A stretch of 64,000 nucleotides of DNA from Planctomycetota bacterium (GCA_028823345.1 JAPKBR010000005.1:39544-103543), one strand, 5' to 3'; positions 43,998 through 54,911 are shown, numbered from the stretch's first letter. Notes: a model not told the origin generated them from the letters alone. Program-made: numbers and translations.

Positions 43998-45002
43998 TCA
44001 GCCCACAGTCCAGCAATCGCCGGAGTAGACCAAGTCTTCGATCTTGCCCTCACCTTTGGCGGACACTGCTTCCTGAACCTGCTCGTGGACCGATTCATCG
44101 TAAATCTGAGCGTCCACCGCCCGGAAGATCCCCAGGGGCTTGGGAGTGTCAGGGTCCGTGTCCAACTGGGCAATGGCAAAAGCCTGAGAAACCGTCGCCG
44201 TGGAAGGATCCCAAACTTCGGCATCATCCACGCCGCAGGTGTCAAGTCCGCTGGCGGTGAAGCGCAAGCCCTTGTCCTTGTCGGCACCGTAGACGATTTT
44301 TTCGCCCGGGACCAAATCCACGGTCATGTCCGCTCGCACGGACCGGTCAACGACCTTGTTGTAGAAGTCTTTATTGAAGATCACGCAGTTCTGAAGAATC
44401 TCAATGAAGGAGGTTCCTTGGTGCGCGTCCGCGGCAGCCAGAATCCGAGTCAGGTGCTTTGCATCCGTATCGACGCTACGGGCCACGAAGGTCGCATTGC
44501 ACCCGAGTGCAAAGGCGATCGGGTTGAAGGGCCTATCCACCGAGCCCAGGGGCGTAGATTTCTTCTTGGTTCCCACGGGACTGGTGGGCGAATACTGACC
44601 CTTGGTCAAACCATAGATCTCGTTGTTGAACAGCAGGATGTTCACGTTGAGGTTCCGGCGCAGGATATGGGCGAGGTGGTTGCCGCCGATGGACAGGGCA
44701 TCGCCATCACCGGTCACAATCCAAACGCTAAGGTCCGGGTTAGCGACCTTCACGCCAGTAGCGACAGCCGGAGCCCGGCCGTGAATGGTGTGAAAGCCAT
44801 AGGTGTTCATGTAGTAGGGGAAACGGCTGGAACAGCCGATTCCACTTACAAACACGGTGTTAGCCGGGTCCGCTCCCGAATCCGCCATGTACTTTTGCAT
44901 GGCAGCGAGGATGGCATAGTCTCCACAACCAGGGCACCAGCGCACCTCTTGGTCTGAGACGAAATCCTTCTTGGTTAGTGTTGTCGTTGCGGTGTCAGTC
45001 AT
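43998..45002 (-). CDS. korB: 2-oxoacid:ferredoxin oxidoreductase, beta subunit
   Basis: 334 residues. The N-terminus has VRWCPGCGDYAILAAMQ, then the thiamine diphosphate site GDGDALSIGGNH and ILLFNNEIYGLTKGQYSPTS, characteristic of the beta subunits of 2-oxoglutarate or 2-oxoacid ferredoxin oxidoreductases. With the alpha subunit it decarboxylates a 2-oxoacid to the acyl-CoA and reduces ferredoxin, in the cytoplasm. It follows korA by 3 bp. No separate ferredoxin-like delta subunit is seen. 2-Oxoglutarate is the likeliest substrate, by subunit type. Confidence 0.95.
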   Translation of the reverse strand: MTDTATTTLTKKDFVSDQEVRWCPGCGDYAILAAMQKYMADSGADPANTVFVSGIGCSSRFPYYMNTYGFHTIHGRAPAVATGVKVANPDLSVWIVTGDGDALSIGGNHLAHILRRNLNVNILLFNNEIYGLTKGQYSPTSPVGTKKKSTPLGSVDRPFNPIAFALGCNATFVARSVDTDAKHLTRILAAADAHQGTSFIEILQNCVIFNKDFYNKVVDRSVRADMTVDLVPGEKIVYGADKDKGLRFTASGLDTCGVDDAEVWDPSTATVSQAFAIAQLDTDPDTPKPLGIFRAVDAQIYDESVHEQVQEAVSAKGEGKIEDLVYSGDCWTVG

Positions 45003-45005
45003 GGT

Positions 45006-46862
45006 TCAGCCCTCGAGAACGTTTTTGATTTTGGCGACGACCTCGGTGGTGAGGAACGGTTGGCCGGTGACCTTAGTGAAAGGAATGAAATTGTGCTGCG
45101 GCATTTCGCCGCGCAAGATGCGGGTCAGCTGTCCCATGTTCATCTCGGGGACCATGATGGCCTTGAACTTGCTGAAGATCTCGTCGAGGCCCTTGGGGAA
45201 AGGCCAGATGTGAGTCAGGTGCATGCGGCTGACGGAAACACCATCTTCCCGGGCAGTTTCCACTGCCTGAGTCAGAATGCCCACAGTCGAACCCCATCCG
45301 AGAATCAAGAGATCTCCGCTGTCAGGTCCATCAAGCTCAGGAGTCGGGATTGACTCGGCGACCGCAGCCACCTTGTTGTGACGATAATTCGTCATGGCCT
45401 GGTGGTTAGCCGCGTCATAGGAAACGTTTCCTTCGACGTCTTTTTCGAGACCACCGATACGGAACTCCATCTTCGGCGTACCAGGCTTGACCCAGGCGCG
45501 AGCGCCTTTCTCGTTACGCGCAAAGGTCTGATGACCTTCGGGGTCCGTCTTGAACACCACCGGGAACGGCTTGAAGCTTTCGATATCGGGCAGACACCAG
45601 GGCTCGGCACCATTAGCGATGAAGTTGTCGCTCAACAGGATCACCGGAGTCATGTATTGAACCGCGATACGGCAAGCGTCAATCGTCAACTGAAAAGCAT
45701 CCGAGGGGCGCGAGCAACTGATCACAGGGACTGGTGCATCACCGTTGCGGCCAAACACGGCCTGCAACAGGTCCGACTGCTCCACCTTGGTGGGCATGCC
45801 CGTGGATGGACCGGCGCGTTGAATGTTGATGATCACCAGCGGATACTCGGCAGAGATCGCCAAGCCCATGGCCTCGGTCTTGAGTGCCATACCCGGACCG
45901 GAAGTGCTGGTAATTCCCAGAGAACCTGAGAAGGAAGCGCCGATTGCTGCACAAATCGCGGCGATCTCGTCCTCCATCTGCATGGTGACCACCCCAAAGT
46001 GCTTGTAAGACGCGAGGGACTCCAAGATCGTTGAGGCCGGAGTGATGGGATAGGATCCCAACACGGGCGTCAACCCAGCCATTTTCGCACCCGCCACAAG
46101 GCCCATGGCGATTGCGTCGTTACCCATCATGTTGCGATAGGTTCCCGCGGGCAGCTCGTCAGTCTTGGGGACTTCGTATTGGCCCTGGAACAACTCGCGG
46201 ATGTCGCCGGCGTTAAAACCAGCCTTGAGCGCGATCACGTTGGCGTCCACCAACTCGGGGCGCTTCTTGAACTTTTCATGAAGCCAGGTAATGGTCGGCT
46301 CCAAGGGGCGGCTGTAAAGCCAGTACATCAAGCCCAGGGTGTAGAAGTTCTTGCAGCGAGATTTTTCCTTCGTCTTCAGCGGAGAGTCCACGAGGGCATC
46401 GAGCACCCGCGCGTTGATGTCCACCGGAATCACGCGGTAACCGTCGAGGGTGCCGTCGTCCAAGGGGTTCTTGTCCAGCTTGGCTTTCTTCAGGTCGTTC
46501 GCCTTGAACGCACCCGTGTTCACCACCACCGTACCGCCGGCCTTGAGGTCTCCCAAGTTGACCACCAGGGCCGCAGGGTTCATGGCCACCAAAATGTCCG
46601 GCTCGTCTCCAGGAGTGTGAATGTCCTTGGAGCTGAACTGCAACTGGAAACCTGACACGCCAGGTCGCGTTCCTGCTGGCGCACGAATCTCAGCAGGAAA
46701 GTCGGGGAGGGTCGCCAAATCATTCCCGAAGAGCGCGCTGGTCTGGGTGAACTGGTTTCCGGTGATTTGCATCCCGTCGCCGGAATCTCCGGCGAATCGG
46801 ATCACGACCCGCTCCAACTGTTGAAGGGGGAGGTCGGCTCCGGGGGTTTCGATCTTGGTCAT
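45006..46862 (-). CDS. korA: 2-oxoacid:ferredoxin oxidoreductase, fused gamma-alpha subunit
   Basis: 618 residues from the ATG at 46862. The N-terminal gamma domain begins VVIRFAGDSGDGMQITGNQF, and the alpha (pyrimidine-binding) domain has GNDAIAMGLVAGAK, ITSTSGPGMALKTEAMGLA and QRAGPSTGMPTKVEQSDL. The gamma-alpha fusion and the two-gene korAB order are typical of bacterial 2-oxoglutarate:ferredoxin oxidoreductase. It forms the enzyme with the downstream beta subunit. A 6-bp inverted repeat (CTGGCC/GGCCAG) lies at 46875-46889 in the leader. Confidence 0.94.
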   Translation of the reverse strand: MTKIETPGADLPLQQLERVVIRFAGDSGDGMQITGNQFTQTSALFGNDLATLPDFPAEIRAPAGTRPGVSGFQLQFSSKDIHTPGDEPDILVAMNPAALVVNLGDLKAGGTVVVNTGAFKANDLKKAKLDKNPLDDGTLDGYRVIPVDINARVLDALVDSPLKTKEKSRCKNFYTLGLMYWLYSRPLEPTITWLHEKFKKRPELVDANVIALKAGFNAGDIRELFQGQYEVPKTDELPAGTYRNMMGNDAIAMGLVAGAKMAGLTPVLGSYPITPASTILESLASYKHFGVVTMQMEDEIAAICAAIGASFSGSLGITSTSGPGMALKTEAMGLAISAEYPLVIINIQRAGPSTGMPTKVEQSDLLQAVFGRNGDAPVPVISCSRPSDAFQLTIDACRIAVQYMTPVILLSDNFIANGAEPWCLPDIESFKPFPVVFKTDPEGHQTFARNEKGARAWVKPGTPKMEFRIGGLEKDVEGNVSYDAANHQAMTNYRHNKVAAVAESIPTPELDGPDSGDLLILGWGSTVGILTQAVETAREDGVSVSRMHLTHIWPFPKGLDEIFSKFKAIMVPEMNMGQLTRILRGEMPQHNFIPFTKVTGQPFLTTEVVAKIKNVLEG

Positions 46863-47125
46863 GATTAGGGGGGTTCTGGCCTGGGGCCAGGTGCTCAATT
46901 GAGAGGGCTAGGTAGAGATCCAGGGGGAAGGGCTCACAGAGAAATCCTAGCCCAGCGCTCGTGTTTTCGCCCACTAGATTACCCACCACGGGGCCGCTTG
47001 GAACGAGGGATTGGCAGAAAGTATGTCAGGGTTCCCAGTTCGAGGCTCGGAGACCTAATGCTGGATGCTGAAGCGCGAGGGGTTTTCACCCCATCGACAC
47101 AGCATTGCCCTACGATAAGAGGCAA

Positions 47126-47668
47126 ATGACCCTGCCAATGATTTCCCTGATCCTCGCCATCATCGCCCTCGGCCTAGCTCTGCTCGCCCTCTTGCGGGGG
47201 GCCGGGGCACACCAAGAGATCGAGTCTTCGAACAATGACCTGCGCCGCCGGCTCGCCAATCATGAACAGCGCGCCGAGCAGGCCCAGGATTACCAGCGCA
47301 GGGCCCTCGCCCGCATGGCCAGTGGCAAACCCATGACCTCCGAAATGTTGCTGGAGGAGCGACTTTGGGAGGACCTGGACGGGGAGCAGGCCGCCCAGCG
47401 GGTCGAGGCGGGTGCCCTGGCCCTGGATGTGCGCACGGAATCGGAGACCCGCTCGGGCATGATCCCGGGGGCCCTCCACATTCCCCTCAACGCCCTGGAA
47501 AGCCGAATCTCCGAGCTCCCACGCCACAAGGCCCTTCTGATCTACTGCGCCGCCGGTGTACGCTCTGCAGAAGCTTGCGAATTCCTCTCCCGAGAGGGAT
47601 TTGACGAGATCTCCAACTTGGCCGCGGGATTCCCCTCCTGGCCCCAACAGGGTACCCCGACCCCATGA
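47126..47668 (+). CDS. Membrane-anchored rhodanese domain protein
   Basis: 180 residues from the ATG at 47126, which has an AGAGG ribosome site 5 nt upstream. An N-terminal helix (PMISLILAIIALGLALLALL) is followed by a charged coiled coil and a C-terminal rhodanese domain with the active-site loop CAAGVRS (Cys141). The domain carries sulfur as a persulfide or acts as a redox/signalling cysteine, on either side of the membrane. It overlaps cysQ by 4 bp (ATGA). Its last ~70 bp are duplicated at 54910. Confidence 0.88.
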   Translation: MTLPMISLILAIIALGLALLALLRGAGAHQEIESSNNDLRRRLANHEQRAEQAQDYQRRALARMASGKPMTSEMLLEERLWEDLDGEQAAQRVEAGALALDVRTESETRSGMIPGALHIPLNALESRISELPRHKALLIYCAAGVRSAEACEFLSREGFDEISNLAAGFPSWPQQGTPTP

Positions 47669-47720
47669 CAGCCCACGATACCGACCTCGCCTTCGCCCTG
47701 CTCGCCGCCACCCAAGCCGG
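47598..47720 (+). repeat. Direct repeat copy A (rhodanese-cysQ junction)
   Basis: A 123-bp segment spanning the end of the rhodanese gene and the first 56 bp of cysQ. It recurs at 54910-55032 in the same direction with 11 substitutions and no indels (91% identity). Confidence 0.92.
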
Positions 47721-48480
47721 GGAACGCCTCGACCGCCTGCGCAAAACCGGGCGTTGGGAGGGCGCGATCATGGGCGATGTGGGCGACCAAGCCGCCGACG
47801 GCTACCTGCAGGGCCTGATCCTGGGCCGTTTTCCCGAGGACGGGCTCCTGTCCGAGGAGACCATCAGCGATCCCGGCCGGACCTCTTGTTCTCGCGCTTG
47901 GATCGTGGACCCCCTCGACGGCACCAAGGAATATTCCGCTGGCCGCCACGATTGGGCCGTGCACGTGGCTCTTGCCATCGACGGCAAGCCGATCCTAGGG
48001 GCCGTTTCTCTTCCGACCCAGGGCCGATTGCTGTGGGGAGTCTGCGCCCCGGGCGCCGAGCGCAGTGGCCTCGAAGGCCCGGCCGCAGATCAGGGCGTGG
48101 TCTTGCGCCGGGGGACGGATCCGTCCTCCCCACGCCTCAAGGTCGCGGTCAGCCGCAGCCACACCCCGGAATGGGTCGAGCGTTTTGCCGCCGCCATGGA
48201 CGCGGACCTGGTTCCCGCGGGCAGTGTAGGCAACAAGGTATGCATGTTGTTGACGGGCGAAGCGGATCTCTATGTACACCAGATCGGCCTCAAAGAATGG
48301 GACACGTGCGCGCCGGAGTGCATTGCACGATCATTGGGTTGGCATGTATCCAAGCTGCGCGGTGAAGCCCATGTGTACAACCGAGAGGACCCGCACAATC
48401 ACGAGCTAGTGGTTTGCCCGCCGGATCTAGAAGAACGCGTGCTGGCCGCAATCGCCGCGAGCGGCGCGCTGGATAACTGA
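47665..48480 (+). CDS. cysQ: Inositol monophosphatase family, 3'(2'),5'-bisphosphate nucleotidase
   Basis: 271 residues. The metal site motifs are SEE (Glu64, Glu65) and DPLDGT (Asp82, Asp85), followed by the C-terminal WDTCAPECI motif, which completes the inositol monophosphatase fold. Length and the KEYSAGRHDWAVHVAL stretch favour the CysQ group, which removes the 3'-phosphate from PAP or PAPS in sulfate assimilation; the adjacent rhodanese fits a sulfur role. An inositol or fructose-bisphosphatase activity cannot be ruled out. Its start overlaps the rhodanese stop, so the two are translationally coupled. Confidence 0.85.
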   Translation: MTAHDTDLAFALLAATQAGERLDRLRKTGRWEGAIMGDVGDQAADGYLQGLILGRFPEDGLLSEETISDPGRTSCSRAWIVDPLDGTKEYSAGRHDWAVHVALAIDGKPILGAVSLPTQGRLLWGVCAPGAERSGLEGPAADQGVVLRRGTDPSSPRLKVAVSRSHTPEWVERFAAAMDADLVPAGSVGNKVCMLLTGEADLYVHQIGLKEWDTCAPECIARSLGWHVSKLRGEAHVYNREDPHNHELVVCPPDLEERVLAAIAASGALDN

Positions 48481-48871
48481 GCCCCCAATCCGCCGGCGGA
48501 TCTGACAAGGTCAGTTAGGCGCGAACAACATGGTAGTTCGGCATAAAATGAAAGTGCCTCATGATGTTTTGGGCGTCCTAATCAGCGTAGTCGGCATAGA
48601 TGTTCTCAGCCCACTAGTAGAAGGGCATCCTCGTCTGTCAGGATAAAGATCTGGTTGGCCATGACTTGAATCAGAAGCTTTTACACTTTGAGCAAGGAAA
48701 GCAACGCCAAAGCCCCCTGCTACCAGTTGATCCACCGGGGAAGGGCTCACCTACCGCTGAAACATCCACCGTAAATGAGACTATTTGGGCCTTCCTGCGA
48801 ATTCATCCGCACAGGTCCCACGGGCTGCTTAGACTGTGTAAACCTCCACTTTTTAGGAAAGCCCCTCTCCC
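48481..48871. other. Intergenic region before the DUF1501 operon
   Basis: A 391-bp stretch less GC-rich than its neighbours. Right after the cysQ stop, a 14-bp palindrome (48488-48501) and a 5-bp hairpin (48502-48514) stand in tandem and may end the cysQ transcript; there is no U-run. The rest probably holds the promoter of the DUF1501 operon. No convincing gene is seen. Confidence 0.45.
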
Positions 48872-50299
48872 ATGCCACCCCCCCCCTCTTCACGGCGAGA
48901 ACTCCTCCGCATCGGAGGGAGTTCTCTACTTGGCCTATCCCTGACAGAGAGCCTAGGTGCACGGGCTCTCTCAACGCCCCTGAGTGGTGGCCCGGGCTGG
49001 GGCCGTGCCAAGAGCGTGATCCTTATCTTCCTCCAGGGCGGGCCCAGTCATCTAGACCTTTGGGATCCCAAAGATGATGTGCCTGACTCAGTGCGCAGCC
49101 CCTTCAAGACGATTAGTTCCAAGGTAAGTGGGATGGAAGTCACCGAGCTGTTGCCGCGGCTCGCCCAAGTGACCGACCGATTGACTTTTATCCGCAGCAT
49201 GAGCTATGCCCCCATCGGCTTATTCAATCACACAGCTGCGCACTACCAGATGTTGACCGGCTACACCGCCGACAAAGTCAGCCCGTCGGGACAGCTCGAC
49301 CCCCCCTCGCCAAAGGACTTTCCAAACCTAGGATCTAACATTGCCAAGCTGAAGCCGCCAGAGACGGCCATGCTGCCCTTCGTGATGTTGCCTCGGCCCC
49401 TTCAGGAGTCCAATATCATTGGCAAGGCTGGCTATGCAGGATTTCTTGGTCGTGAATACGATCCCTACACGCTGTATCCCTCAGGGGATGACTTCAATGA
49501 AACCAAAATGGACCGTATCCATGCTGCGGCTCTGAGCCTGCGCCCGGAACTCTCGGTCCAACGCCTTGGACGGCGTGCGAAGCTTCGCGACATGGTCAGC
49601 GCGGGAGATCCCCATTTGCGCACGGCCGTTCAAAGGATGAGCCTAGATGAATACTTTGATGCAGCTCTAAATCTGATTGTTTCGGGTCGAGCCAAAGATG
49701 CCTTTGACCTCAGCCAAGAGCCGGATGCTCTACGAGACCGCTATGGCCGCACGACATTTGGTCAGTCCTGTTTGATGGCTCGTCGATTCATTGAAGCCGG
49801 CACCCGCTTTGTTCAGGTCAATTGGACCAAACACGCCAACTCGGACCGGCACTCTTGGGATGTGCACACGGATCTAGAAAATCGTATGCGGGATGATGCT
49901 GCCCCGCGCTTCGACCCTGCCCTCGCCTCACTGATCGAGGACATGGATGAGCGCGGCCTTCTAGAAGATAACTTGGTGGTTGCCGTGGGTGAGTTTGGTC
50001 GCAGTCCAAAGAAGGGTCTGTCTACCTCTGGGAACAACAACGATCCGGGCGGGCGAGATCACTGGCCCTACTGCTTCACTGCAGTCATGGCGGGAGCAGG
50101 GATCAAGCGAGGCCATGTGCACGGGGAGTCCGATTCCACGGGATCCGCACCCCTGCGCGACCCCGTGCACCCCACGGATCTCCTTGCCACAATTTACCAC
50201 GCTCTGGGAATTGATCCTCACACGATGGTCTTGAATCACCTTCTCCAACCACGGGAACTCGTGCCCGGACAACCGGTCACGGACCTCTTTACACGATGA
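48872..50299 (+). CDS. DUF1501 family protein, Tat-exported
   Basis: 475 residues. The N-terminus has a twin-arginine type signal ([18 protein letters not shown], Arg8-Arg9). The body is the DUF1501 domain, of the alkaline phosphatase superfamily: [32 protein letters not shown] and [13 protein letters not shown], ending [18 protein letters not shown]. These proteins are found beside DUF1549/DUF1553 cytochromes in planctomycetes; activity is unproven. It is the first gene of a three-gene operon and overlaps the next by 4 bp. Confidence 0.93.
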   Translation: MPPPPSSRRELLRIGGSSLLGLSLTESLGARALSTPLSGGPGWGRAKSVILIFLQGGPSHLDLWDPKDDVPDSVRSPFKTISSKVSGMEVTELLPRLAQVTDRLTFIRSMSYAPIGLFNHTAAHYQMLTGYTADKVSPSGQLDPPSPKDFPNLGSNIAKLKPPETAMLPFVMLPRPLQESNIIGKAGYAGFLGREYDPYTLYPSGDDFNETKMDRIHAAALSLRPELSVQRLGRRAKLRDMVSAGDPHLRTAVQRMSLDEYFDAALNLIVSGRAKDAFDLSQEPDALRDRYGRTTFGQSCLMARRFIEAGTRFVQVNWTKHANSDRHSWDVHTDLENRMRDDAAPRFDPALASLIEDMDERGLLEDNLVVAVGEFGRSPKKGLSTSGNNNDPGGRDHWPYCFTAVMAGAGIKRGHVHGESDSTGSAPLRDPVHPTDLLATIYHALGIDPHTMVLNHLLQPRELVPGQPVTDLFTR

Positions 50300-51708
50300 G
50301 CTTCGTCCCGGTGATCCTGGCCCTGCTCGGGTCTGCAAACTTGTCCGCCCAAGAACCCGAACCCCAGCAAGTAAGCTTCGAGCGCGACATAGTCCCCATT
50401 CTGCGCGCCAGTTGCCACGGATGCCACCAACCGGCCAAGGCCAAGGGGAAACTCAACCTGACGCGCTACGAAACCCTCATGCGCGCTGAAGACCCCGTGG
50501 TCATTCCCGGTCAGCCAGATCAGAGCCTGTTGCTCGAACTGCTGCTCTCTCATGACGGTGAACCACCGGAAATGCCGGAAGACGCGGAGCCACTGAACGC
50601 TGAAGAGATTGAGATCATTCGTCGCTGGATTACGGAGGGCGCTTTGAACGACACCACCGTCAAGCCTGGCCCACTCATCGATGGGGCGCACCCGCCAGTC
50701 TATCCATGCTTGCCAGTGGTCACTTCTCTTGCCTACTCCCCGGACGGATTGCTGCTTGCGGTGGCGGGTTGGCACGAGGTTCTCCTCTACCCAGTGCAGG
50801 ATGAGATTGCCCCTCCCGCAGCACGACTCGTGGGTCTTTCCCCGCGCATCGAGTCCCTCTCCTTCTCACCCGATGGGACTCGTCTAGCTGTGGGCTGCGG
50901 TACTCCCGGCAGACAAGGAGAACTGCAGATTTGGAACACGGCAAGCAAGCACCTCGCCCTTTCCACCCAAACCACATTTGACACCCTGCGCGGTTTGAGC
51001 TGGTCGCCGGATGGAACGCGAGTGGCCTTTGGCTGTGCGGACCGCAGTATGCGAGTGGTGCAAGCCGACACGGGCAAACAAGTGCTCTACCAAGCAACAC
51101 ATGAGGATTGGGTATTGGGCACTGCTTGGTCCAAAGAGGGGGATTTCCTGGTGTCGGTCAGCCGCGACCGGTCACTCAAGTTAGTGAAAGTGGCTACTGA
51201 ACAGTTCATCGACAACATCACCAGCATCACGCCTGGAGCGGTGAAAGGTGGTCTGGTTAGTGTGCGTCGTCATCCCGTCCGGGACGAGCTCCTAGTGGGT
51301 GGCGCCGATGGGGTACCCAAAATCTACAAGATGCACCGAGACAAGAAGCGGGTGATCGGGGATGACTACAACCTGATCCGTGCCCTCCCAGCCATGTATG
51401 GGCTGATCTACGGGGTGGAGTGGAGTGCAGATGGATCTCTTGTGGCGGCTGTGAGCGGCTTGGGCCAGAAGGGAGAAGTGTGTGTGTCTCATGCGGCGGA
51501 CGGCAAGGAGCTTTGGCGCATGGCTTTCCCCTTCGGTGTCTATGCCCTCGCTCTGCATCCCACAGGAACCAAGTTGGCCCTCGCTGGTGACGATGGGTTA
51601 GTGCGGGAGTACTCCCTGCAAGATGGTGTGCCCCTTCGCGAGTTCCCCTGCGCACCCATGGAGTCACAAGTGCCTGCTTCGTTAGCTACCGATAGGAGCA
51701 GCCAATGA
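50296..51708 (+). CDS. Planctomycete cytochrome C domain fused to WD40 repeats
   Basis: 470 residues. A signal peptide ([14 protein letters not shown]) is followed by the planctomycete cytochrome C domain: [20 protein letters not shown] with Cxx[12 protein letters not shown] and [14 protein letters not shown]40 beta-propeller fills the rest, with repeats such as [20 protein letters not shown] and [19 protein letters not shown]. It should be a haem protein on the outer side of the membrane. It is coupled by 4-bp overlaps both to the DUF1501 gene and to the PSD1 gene. Confidence 0.92.
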   Translation: MSFVPVILALLGSANLSAQEPEPQQVSFERDIVPILRASCHGCHQPAKAKGKLNLTRYETLMRAEDPVVIPGQPDQSLLLELLLSHDGEPPEMPEDAEPLNAEEIEIIRRWITEGALNDTTVKPGPLIDGAHPPVYPCLPVVTSLAYSPDGLLLAVAGWHEVLLYPVQDEIAPPAARLVGLSPRIESLSFSPDGTRLAVGCGTPGRQGELQIWNTASKHLALSTQTTFDTLRGLSWSPDGTRVAFGCADRSMRVVQADTGKQVLYQATHEDWVLGTAWSKEGDFLVSVSRDRSLKLVKVATEQFIDNITSITPGAVKGGLVSVRRHPVRDELLVGGADGVPKIYKMHRDKKRVIGDDYNLIRALPAMYGLIYGVEWSADGSLVAAVSGLGQKGEVCVSHAADGKELWRMAFPFGVYALALHPTGTKLALAGDDGLVREYSLQDGVPLREFPCAPMESQVPASLATDRSSQ

Positions 51709-54700
51709 GAACTGCACTACTGCGAATTCTTGCGCCGGCTGTCTTGTTAGCACTTTCCTTTGCCGGCGAAGAGCAACCCGCCACGGCAAGCCTGCTCGCC
51801 TTCCCAGACACTATCCAACTCTCCGGACCATACGATTCGGTCCAGTTGATTCTGACAGGCAAGAACCCAGACGGTATCAGCCTGGACTGGACCCGCTCCG
51901 CGGAGCTGGTATCCGCACCCAGCTTCGTGCAGATTGATGACCGACGCCACATTAAGCCTCTCAAGGAAGGCCAAGAGGTGCTTGTTTTTCGACAAGAAGG
52001 TGTCGAAATCCAAGTGCCGGTTGAAGTTACTGGACTGAGTGAATCTCCGCGAGTTTCATTCGTGCGGGATGTAGCCCCAGCGCTCAGCCGTCTCGGCTGC
52101 AATGCTGGAACTTGCCATGGCGCTGCCGATGGCAAGAACGGATTCAGGCTCTCCCTGCGAGGCTACGACCCCGTAGCAGATCATTTGGCATTGACGAGTG
52201 ACTTGGCGGGACGCCGCGTGGACCGAGTCTCCCCCAACGCAAGCCTGTTCCTTACCAAGTCCACCTCACATGTGCCCCATCAAGGTGGGCAAGTCCTCGA
52301 TCCCAATTCTGTTTCCTACGACTTGTTGCTGGCCTGGATTGAGCAGGGAACCAAGTTGGTGGAAAGCGACCCCCGGCCGGTTTCCCTCGAAGTGATACCC
52401 AAGGAGGCCGCGATTCCTCTCGCAGGCATGAGTCAGCAATTTCGCGTGCTGGCAACTTTTTCGGACGGGACTGCACGGGATGTGACAGCGCAGGCCTTTG
52501 TTGAAGCCAGCGACCAAGAAGTCCTGACGATGGACAAGCGCGGACTCGGCACAGCCGTGCGCCGGGGAGAAGCGGCGATTCTAGTACGCTATGAGGGCAA
52601 TTATACCGCCGCTCGACTTGTAGTCATGGGCGATCGGGATGGTTGGGAGTACCAGGAGACCCCCACCTTCAATTGGATTGATGAACTGGTCCACAAGAAG
52701 TTGCGCGCCCTACGCAGCCAGCCCGGAGATGTCTGCTCCGATGCCGAATTCCACCGCCGGGTATCCCTGGACCTAACAGGAAAGATCCCGGAACTGGAAG
52801 CGGCCCGAGTTTTCCTGATGGATTCCAGGCCTTCCCAAGTTAAGCGGTTGGAACTCATCGAACGCCTGCTAGGAAGCCCAGCCTATGTTGAGCACTGGGC
52901 CAACCGTTGGGCCAACCTAATGCAGGTCAACTCCAAGTACTTGGGGCCGCAGGGAGTCAAAACTTGGCGTAATTGGATTCGGAAGGAAGTTGCAAGCAAC
53001 AGGCCCTACGACGAGTTCGTACGAAAACTGCTTGCAGCCGGGGGGACCACTCGCGAACAACCGGCCACTGCATTCTGGCGCGTGCAACGGGAACCGGATT
53101 TGGCCATGGAGTCAGTCACGCAACTTTTCCTCGGGGTGCGCTTCAATTGCAACAAGTGTCACGACCATCCCTTCGAGCGCTGGACCCAAGACCAGCACTG
53201 GGAGTTGGCGGCCTACTTAGCGCAGGTCACACGCACGGCCGTTCCCGCCAAGGACGGCTACAGCGCAGATGAGGCTATTAGCGATGGGTCCGAGGGTGAA
53301 GTCACCCATCAGCGCACGGGCCAGAATGCGTCACTTTCCTTTCCCTTCGAACACGCAGGAATGATCGGCAAGGACGCACCCCGGCGGGAACAGTTTGCTG
53401 CCTGGGTCACCGCCAGCGAAAATCAGTACTTTGCTCGCAACTACGCCAACCGGCTTTGGGCCTACCTGAACGGCACGGGCCTGATAGAGCCCATCGACGA
53501 TATGCGGGCCGGTAATCCACCGACGAATCCGGAACTTCTAGAACGCCTAACAGAAGAATTCATTCAAAGCGGCTTTGATGTGCGCCACGTCCTGCGCCAG
53601 ATCTGCCAGTCAAGGACTTACCAACTCAGCACGAGCACCAATAAGTGGAACGCCGACGATCGACGCAATTACTCCCATGCCCAAGCTCGGCGACTACCCG
53701 CTGAGATTTTGTTTGACGCGGTCTATTCTGCCACCGGCGCTGAACCTCAACTGAAGGGACACCGCCCCGGAACCGGAGCTGCCCAGCTGCCCGACTCTTC
53801 CACTAAAACCGTAGATGGATTCTTGGACCTATTTGGGCGGCCCCCGCGTGAGAGCATTTGTGAGTGCGAACGCTCTAATTCGATCTCCCTGGGTCAAGCC
53901 CTCAACCTAGTCAATGGGCCCACCATGGCCTCGGCCATCGCCGCCCCGGGCAACGCCATCGAATCATTGGTCCGCTTCGAGCCCTCGAATGAGAATGTGC
54001 TTGAGGAGCTCTACATGCGCTTTCTCAGCCGCCCCCCCAGGGAGGAAGAGGTTGCTCAGGTGCTGCCTTACTTGAATCCCATGCTGCGAGCCAACAAGGA
54101 TGCCTTGCCCCCAAGTGCACTTAAAGCCTTCACCGTGGGCCAAAACGCATGGGAGGCTAAAATGGGCGACACGCTTTGGTTCACCCCCACGATCCTGAAG
54201 GCCCAGTCAGAGGGAGGGGTCACGATCGAAGTGGCCGAGGATGGAAGTTTCCTCATGACTGGCGCATCGCCCGACACGGACCGCACAACCATCACCATGG
54301 TGGTCAAGGAAAGCGGGTACACCGGACTGCGCTTGGAGACGCTACCCCATGACTCCCTGCCCGGCGGAGGCCCCGGCCGCGCTACTAATGGCAACTTTGT
54401 CCTGAACGAGCTCGAAGTTATCGCCATCCCCAAGTCGGATATTCTCGGTGTAGAGCGCGTGCCCCTCAAGGTGGCGACAGCCGATTTCTCTCAAAGTAAT
54501 TGGGCCGTGGCAGGAGCCATAGACGGCGATCCTGCTAAGGGCTGGGCCATCACTCCCCAAACCAACCAACGCCATGTTGCCGTATTTGAAGCGGAGAACA
54601 ATTTCGGCAAAGAGGGTGGCACGATCTTGGTGGTCACCATGACCCAGATGTATGGATCCCAACACACCCTTGGCCGTGGCCGGATCAGCCTCACACGCAG

Positions 54701-54911
54701 CCCTCGACCCATTCGGTACAAAGGGCTCAACCAAGAGACCACACTCGCCCTCTTAACCGATCCAGGATCACGCACGGATGAGCAATCGCAACTGCTCCAT
54801 CGTGCTTACCTGCTAACCGCGCCAGACATGACAGCCCAGATCCGGCTCGCCACCGCAAGAGATCTAGCCTGGGCCTTGGCTACCAGCCCGAGCTTCCTGT
54901 TCAACCGCTGA
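51705..54911 (+). CDS. DUF1549/DUF1553 (PSCyt2/PSD1) protein
   Basis: 1068 residues. A signal peptide and an Ig-like region (TIQLSGPYDSVQLILTG) precede a CNAGTCHG haem-like motif (Cys132, Cys137, His138). A second Ig-like domain follows (AIPLAGMSQQFRVLATFSDG). The DUF1549 part has HRRVSLDLTGKIP and the CNKCHDHPFERW CxxCH motif, and DUF1553 follows with RRLPAEILFDAV and SLGQALNLVNGP. This is the large subunit-like member of the planctomycete DUF1501/PSD1 systems, likely extracytoplasmic. A 123-bp repeat begins on its stop codon. Confidence 0.93.
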   Translation: MRTALLRILAPAVLLALSFAGEEQPATASLLAFPDTIQLSGPYDSVQLILTGKNPDGISLDWTRSAELVSAPSFVQIDDRRHIKPLKEGQEVLVFRQEGVEIQVPVEVTGLSESPRVSFVRDVAPALSRLGCNAGTCHGAADGKNGFRLSLRGYDPVADHLALTSDLAGRRVDRVSPNASLFLTKSTSHVPHQGGQVLDPNSVSYDLLLAWIEQGTKLVESDPRPVSLEVIPKEAAIPLAGMSQQFRVLATFSDGTARDVTAQAFVEASDQEVLTMDKRGLGTAVRRGEAAILVRYEGNYTAARLVVMGDRDGWEYQETPTFNWIDELVHKKLRALRSQPGDVCSDAEFHRRVSLDLTGKIPELEAARVFLMDSRPSQVKRLELIERLLGSPAYVEHWANRWANLMQVNSKYLGPQGVKTWRNWIRKEVASNRPYDEFVRKLLAAGGTTREQPATAFWRVQREPDLAMESVTQLFLGVRFNCNKCHDHPFERWTQDQHWELAAYLAQVTRTAVPAKDGYSADEAISDGSEGEVTHQRTGQNASLSFPFEHAGMIGKDAPRREQFAAWVTASENQYFARNYANRLWAYLNGTGLIEPIDDMRAGNPPTNPELLERLTEEFIQSGFDVRHVLRQICQSRTYQLSTSTNKWNADDRRNYSHAQARRLPAEILFDAVYSATGAEPQLKGHRPGTGAAQLPDSSTKTVDGFLDLFGRPPRESICECERSNSISLGQALNLVNGPTMASAIAAPGNAIESLVRFEPSNENVLEELYMRFLSRPPREEEVAQVLPYLNPMLRANKDALPPSALKAFTVGQNAWEAKMGDTLWFTPTILKAQSEGGVTIEVAEDGSFLMTGASPDTDRTTITMVVKESGYTGLRLETLPHDSLPGGGPGRATNGNFVLNELEVIAIPKSDILGVERVPLKVATADFSQSNWAVAGAIDGDPAKGWAITPQTNQRHVAVFEAENNFGKEGGTILVVTMTQMYGSQHTLGRGRISLTRSPRPIRYKGLNQETTLALLTDPGSRTDEQSQLLHRAYLLTAPDMTAQIRLATARDLAWALATSPSFLFNR

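Noticed and set aside
48559..48750. Minus-strand 63-codon frame before the DUF1501 operon
   Set aside because: No ribosome site, no domain, Ser/Pro/Arg-rich composition, and it overlaps the likely promoter region.
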